DNA from: DASQFQ01 sp963802905
Lineage (GTDB): Bacteria; Actinomycetota; Thermoleophilia; Solirubrobacterales; Solirubrobacteraceae
DNA length: 64,000 nucleotides
Direction of reading: 5' to 3'
Assembly: GCA_963802905.1 (NCBI GenBank)
Contig: CAWDKH010000017.1
Span: forward strand, 1 to 64,000
Each line of letters starts with the position of its first letter. Positions within the stretch are counted from its first letter, which is position 1. Below are positions 61,162 through 64,000 of this stretch, piece by piece. The notes beneath the pieces were generated by a model. It was given only the letters and a program-made list of their open reading frames with translations, was not told where the DNA came from and ran no database searches. The position numbers and the translations under genes were made by a program.

Positions 61162-62294
61162 CGCGCCGCGCGACGCTGCGGGGCGACGAGCGCACGCCGC
61201 TCGACGAGCGCGCCGACGTGCTGATCTGCGGCGCGAGCTTCGCGGGGCTGGCAGTCGCGCGCGAGCTCGCGGGCTGCGGCGCCGACGTGCTCGTCATCGA
61301 CCGCTACGAGATCGGCGAGCGCCAGACCAGCGCCTGCGCGATCCCGACGCCGTGGCTCGAGCCGATGGGCATCCGCCGCGCCGCCCGCCAGGAGCTCGAG
61401 TGCATGAGCTTCCACACGCCGCACGGCTCAGCGCGCCACCGGCTGCCGTGGAGCTGGACGTCGTTCGACTACCGGACGCTGTGCGAGGAGCTGTGGGAGC
61501 AGTGCGACGCCCGCTTCGAGGTGGCGAAGGTCGAGCGCCGCGTGGGCGACACCGTCCACACCGACCGCGGGCCGCTGCGGGCGTCGCTGATCGTCGACGC
61601 GCTCGGCTGGCGCCGCGTGCTCGGCCCGGGCGCCAACGTCCAGCCGCCCGAGGCGATGATCTCGCGCGGCCTCGAGGTCCACCCGGAGGGCGGCGGCGTC
61701 GACCTCGACGTGTGGATCGACCGCTCGCTGATCCGCCGCGGCTACGCGTGGTCGGTGCCGGCCTCCGGCGAGCAGCGCGTGGGCGTCGGCTCCTACGAGC
61801 CGCGCGACCACGTCAAGGAGCCGACGCGCGAGATCGCCGCGCGGGTCGGCGTGCCGCCCGTCCGCTACCAGGGCAACTGGTTCCCCCACCAGCTGCGCCC
61901 GGCGACCGAGGACGGCGTGTTCTTCGTCGGCGACTCGGCCGGGCACTGCTTCCCGCTCTCGGGCGAGGGCATCCGCACCGCCTTCTACTTCGGCATCGCC
62001 TGTGGGCGCGAGCTGCGCGGCGTGCTCGCCGGCGAGCGGACCCGCGAGTCCGCGCTCGCCGCCTACGGCGCGTTCTCGCGCCGCCACGCGCCCGCCTTCG
62101 CCTGGGCGCTGAAGCTGCAGCGGCTGATCCCGGCCCTGCCGCCGCGGCTGCTCGCACGCCTGCTCGCGCTCGCCGGCCGCCGCCGGGTCGCCGACCGCGC
62201 CTACGGCTGGTACCTGCGCCAGGCCGACCCCGCGTTCGCTCAGCGGCGGACGCGGAACGACGCGGCGCGGCGCCCGGCGATCGAAAGGGTGTAA
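61158..62294 (+). CDS. Geranylgeranyl reductase-like flavoprotein
   Basis: 378 residues. The FAD-binding N-terminus is DVLICGASFAGLAVARELAG, with VIDRYEIGERQTSACAIPTP, and the FAD-phosphate loop GVFFVGDSAGHCFPLSGEGIRT comes near residue 255. The pattern matches geranylgeranyl or menaquinone-chain reductases that saturate isoprenoid double bonds. Coupling to the prenyl synthase suggests they act on the same lipid. The C-terminal end overlaps the convergent FG-GAP gene by 55 bases. Confidence 0.85.
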   Translation: MTRRATLRGDERTPLDERADVLICGASFAGLAVARELAGCGADVLVIDRYEIGERQTSACAIPTPWLEPMGIRRAARQELECMSFHTPHGSARHRLPWSWTSFDYRTLCEELWEQCDARFEVAKVERRVGDTVHTDRGPLRASLIVDALGWRRVLGPGANVQPPEAMISRGLEVHPEGGGVDLDVWIDRSLIRRGYAWSVPASGEQRVGVGSYEPRDHVKEPTREIAARVGVPPVRYQGNWFPHQLRPATEDGVFFVGDSAGHCFPLSGEGIRTAFYFGIACGRELRGVLAGERTRESALAAYGAFSRRHAPAFAWALKLQRLIPALPPRLLARLLALAGRRRVADRAYGWYLRQADPAFAQRRTRNDAARRPAIERV

Positions 62295-64000
62295 CGGCCG
62301 GGCGCGAGGCGGAGGCGCAGCGTGGCGGTCCCGCGACGCAGCGTCCCCTTCGCGCGGGTGCGGCCGCTGCGCGTGACGCGCCAGGCGGCTCCTGCGCGGC
62401 CGCGCCGGACCTTGCACGTGACCCGCCTGCGGGCGGTGCGGCGCGAGCCGCGCTTCGGCTTGGCCGCCTTGCACGTGGCGCGGGCCTGAGGGCTGGGCTG
62501 CGTGGTGGGGGTCGTCGTCACCGGCGTCGATCCAGTCGGCGCGGTCTGGGTCGCCGGGGCCGGGCCCGGCGGTGGGGCGGCGCCGGTGCCGGTGAGCGCG
62601 ACCTCGACGCGCTGCGGACCCGCCGGGTCGAGGGTCAGCGTCGCGGCCCGCGGACCCGTCGCGCCCGGCGCGAAGCGGATGGCGATCGAGCACGCGCCGT
62701 CCCCCGGCACGCCGTCGCCGCAGGTGTTGCGGCTGACGAGCATGTCGTCCGTGTGGCCGCTCAGGCCCACGGCGACGGGGAGCGTCGCCGGCGTCGAGTT
62801 CGAGAGCGTGACGGTCTTCGGCGCGCCGATGGTGCCGAGCACCTGGTTCCCGAACCCGAGCTTCGACGGGCCGGCGGTCAGCGGGAGCGGCGTCGTGTTG
62901 AGCAGGATCGAGCCGCTGGCGACAAGGTCGGGACGGGCGTCCGCGTTGAGGTCGGCCGCGATCGCGCCGGGGGCGGCGAGCCCGACGGGCTCGTCGAAGG
63001 CTGGGAGCTCCTCGCCCGGCTCGGTCGCGTTGACCACCAGGATGTCATCGGTGACGAGGTCGACCTTGCCGTCGTGGTTGAAGTCGGCGGCGGTCACCGA
63101 CCCCGGGTTCTCCCGGGCCGCGTGCCTCCGGGCATCCGAGAAGCTCGGGATGGACCCGCCCACCGCGGTCCCGTTGACCAGGACGCTGACGCCCGTCTCG
63201 ATCTCGCCGAAGTCTGCGGTGGCGAGGTCGGGCCTGCCGTCCCCGTTCAGGTCGGGCGCCGCCACCCCGCGCGGAGAGATGCCTGTGCCGAGCGGAGTCG
63301 GTCCGGCGAACGACGGCGCGGTGGCGCCGGCCGCCGTCGTGTTGAGCAGGAGCGTGACGCCCGCGGTGCCGGAGGAGCCGCTGTTGGCGGTCGCGAGATC
63401 GGGTCGGCCGTCACGGTTGACGTCGACGGCGACCAGTGACCGCGGAGCGTTCCCGGCCTCGAACCCGGTCGGTGAGCTGAAGGACGGCGCGCCGGGGGCG
63501 GTCGTCGTGTTCATGAGCACGGTGTTGCCGTCGCTCCCCTCCTCGTTGGCGGTCACGAGGTCGGACCGGCCGTCGGCGTTGACGTCCACGGCGGCCACAG
63601 ACCGCGGCACCTCACCGGCGGGGAACACCAGCGGGGCGGCGAAGGTCGGGGTTGCAGCGCCGGCCGCCGTGGTGTTGATCCGGACCGAGACCGCGTTGCC
63701 GTCTGCGTCGGGGGGCCCGGCGTTGGCGCTGATCAGGTCGAGCTTGTTGTCCCCGTCGACGTCGGCCGCCGCCAGCGACCAGGCGGTGCTGATGGCGCCC
63801 AACGGCGTGGGCGTCGCGAAGCTCGGTGTCGCCGCGCCGGCTGGCGTGGTGTTGCGGAACACGTTGAGTGCGGGGGTGCCGATCGAGTTCGAGCTGCTCG
63901 AGACGAGGTCGGGCCTGCCGTCTCCGTCGAGGTCCGCGACCGCAAGGGAGAACGGGAAGGCCCCGGCGTCGAACGGCGTCGGGCCGCTGAAGGTGGGAGG
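62240..64000 (-). CDS. FG-GAP repeat secreted protein, 5' end outside window
   Basis: The frame stays open to base 64000, so the N-terminus and any signal peptide lie beyond the window. About 587 residues are visible. Several FG-GAP/VCBS-like repeats have calcium-loop motifs such as DLDGDGRPDL, DVNADGRSDLV, DLNGDGRPDLA and DFNHDGKVDLV, separated by TPSFAAP-like turns. An Ig-like choice-of-anchor domain follows (KLGFGNQVLGTIGAPKTVTLSN). A Pro/Thr linker leads to a C-terminal Arg-rich beta module (GRYTLSIAGRRAASF). It is a probable exported beta-propeller surface protein. Confidence 0.85.
   Translation of the reverse strand, partial: PPTFSGPTPFDAGAFPFSLAVADLDGDGRPDLVSSSSNSIGTPALNVFRNTTPAGAATPSFATPTPLGAISTAWSLAAADVDGDNKLDLISANAGPPDADGNAVSVRINTTAAGAATPTFAAPLVFPAGEVPRSVAAVDVNADGRSDLVTANEEGSDGNTVLMNTTTAPGAPSFSSPTGFEAGNAPRSLVAVDVNRDGRPDLATANSGSSGTAGVTLLLNTTAAGATAPSFAGPTPLGTGISPRGVAAPDLNGDGRPDLATADFGEIETGVSVLVNGTAVGGSIPSFSDARRHAARENPGSVTAADFNHDGKVDLVTDDILVVNATEPGEELPAFDEPVGLAAPGAIAADLNADARPDLVASGSILLNTTPLPLTAGPSKLGFGNQVLGTIGAPKTVTLSNSTPATLPVAVGLSGHTDDMLVSRNTCGDGVPGDGACSIAIRFAPGATGPRAATLTLDPAGPQRVEVALTGTGAAPPPGPAPATQTAPTGSTPVTTTPTTQPSPQARATCKAAKPKRGSRRTARRRVTCKVRRGRAGAAWRVTRSGRTRAKGTLRRGTATLRLRLAPGRYTLSIAGRRAASFRVRR

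Overview
The window reads as chromosomal DNA of a high-GC, Gram-positive actinobacterium. Gene order, many GTG/TTG starts, leaderless-looking promoters and secreted proteins with Lys/Arg/Ala-rich tails point to class Thermoleophilia, order Solirubrobacterales (Solirubrobacter/Conexibacter-like). That placement is inference from memory of gene content, not from a search. Almost all of the window is densely coding. No gene-free stretch exceeds 300 bases, and no phage, IS element or CRISPR array was seen.

Layout. 1-5157: 3' end of valS, folC, two small membrane or zinc-ribbon genes, ndk and maf. 5224-13822: cell-shape and envelope cluster mreB-mreC-mreD-mrdA(PBP2)-rodA, then RNase E/G, rplU and rpmA. 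13834-18175: a secreted protein, an MgtC-like membrane protein, a zinc alcohol/glucose dehydrogenase, an SDR and obgE. 18176-18420: a tandem hairpin element. 18421-23953: a DUF354 protein, a secreted phytase-like esterase, proB-proA, nadD and rsfS. 23990-24062: tRNA-Ala(GGC). 24087-27800: a broken LamG-like secreted gene, leuS and a gene remnant. 27903-35542: comEA-comEC-holA, rpsT, murJ and lepA. 35547-40413: a Pro/Thr-repeat membrane protein, a HadA/HadB-like dehydratase pair, and hrcA-dnaJ-prmA. 40460-53136: a Tad/Flp pilus locus with neighbours of unknown role. 53257-56352: yqeY-phoH-ybeY-era. 55940-57879: a decayed DsbA-like gene and bacterial PH-domain proteins. 58347-64000: an epimerase-like enzyme, an ArsA-type ATPase, a squalene/phytoene synthase, a geranylgeranyl-reductase-like enzyme, and an FG-GAP repeat protein that runs off the window.

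The most distinctive region is the Tad pilus locus. It encodes CpaB/RcpC, a TadZ-TadE fusion with an internal prepilin-cleavage motif, a second TadE-like pseudopilin, TadA, TadB, TadC, a histidine kinase/response regulator pair, and a separately transcribed Flp pilin. Divergent from it is a TadG-like protein carrying two putative peptidoglycan-cleaving domains. No prepilin peptidase gene is visible in the window.

A second window-wide pattern matters for anyone using this annotation. At least six otherwise well-conserved genes change reading frame through what looks like one extra base, often in a short homopolymer. Affected genes are mrdA, the LamG gene (twice), the poly-Gly membrane protein, the TadG-like hydrolase, the DsbA-like gene (several), and the phytoene synthase. 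Residual insertion errors in the assembly are the simplest explanation, but decay of the LamG and DsbA genes cannot be excluded.
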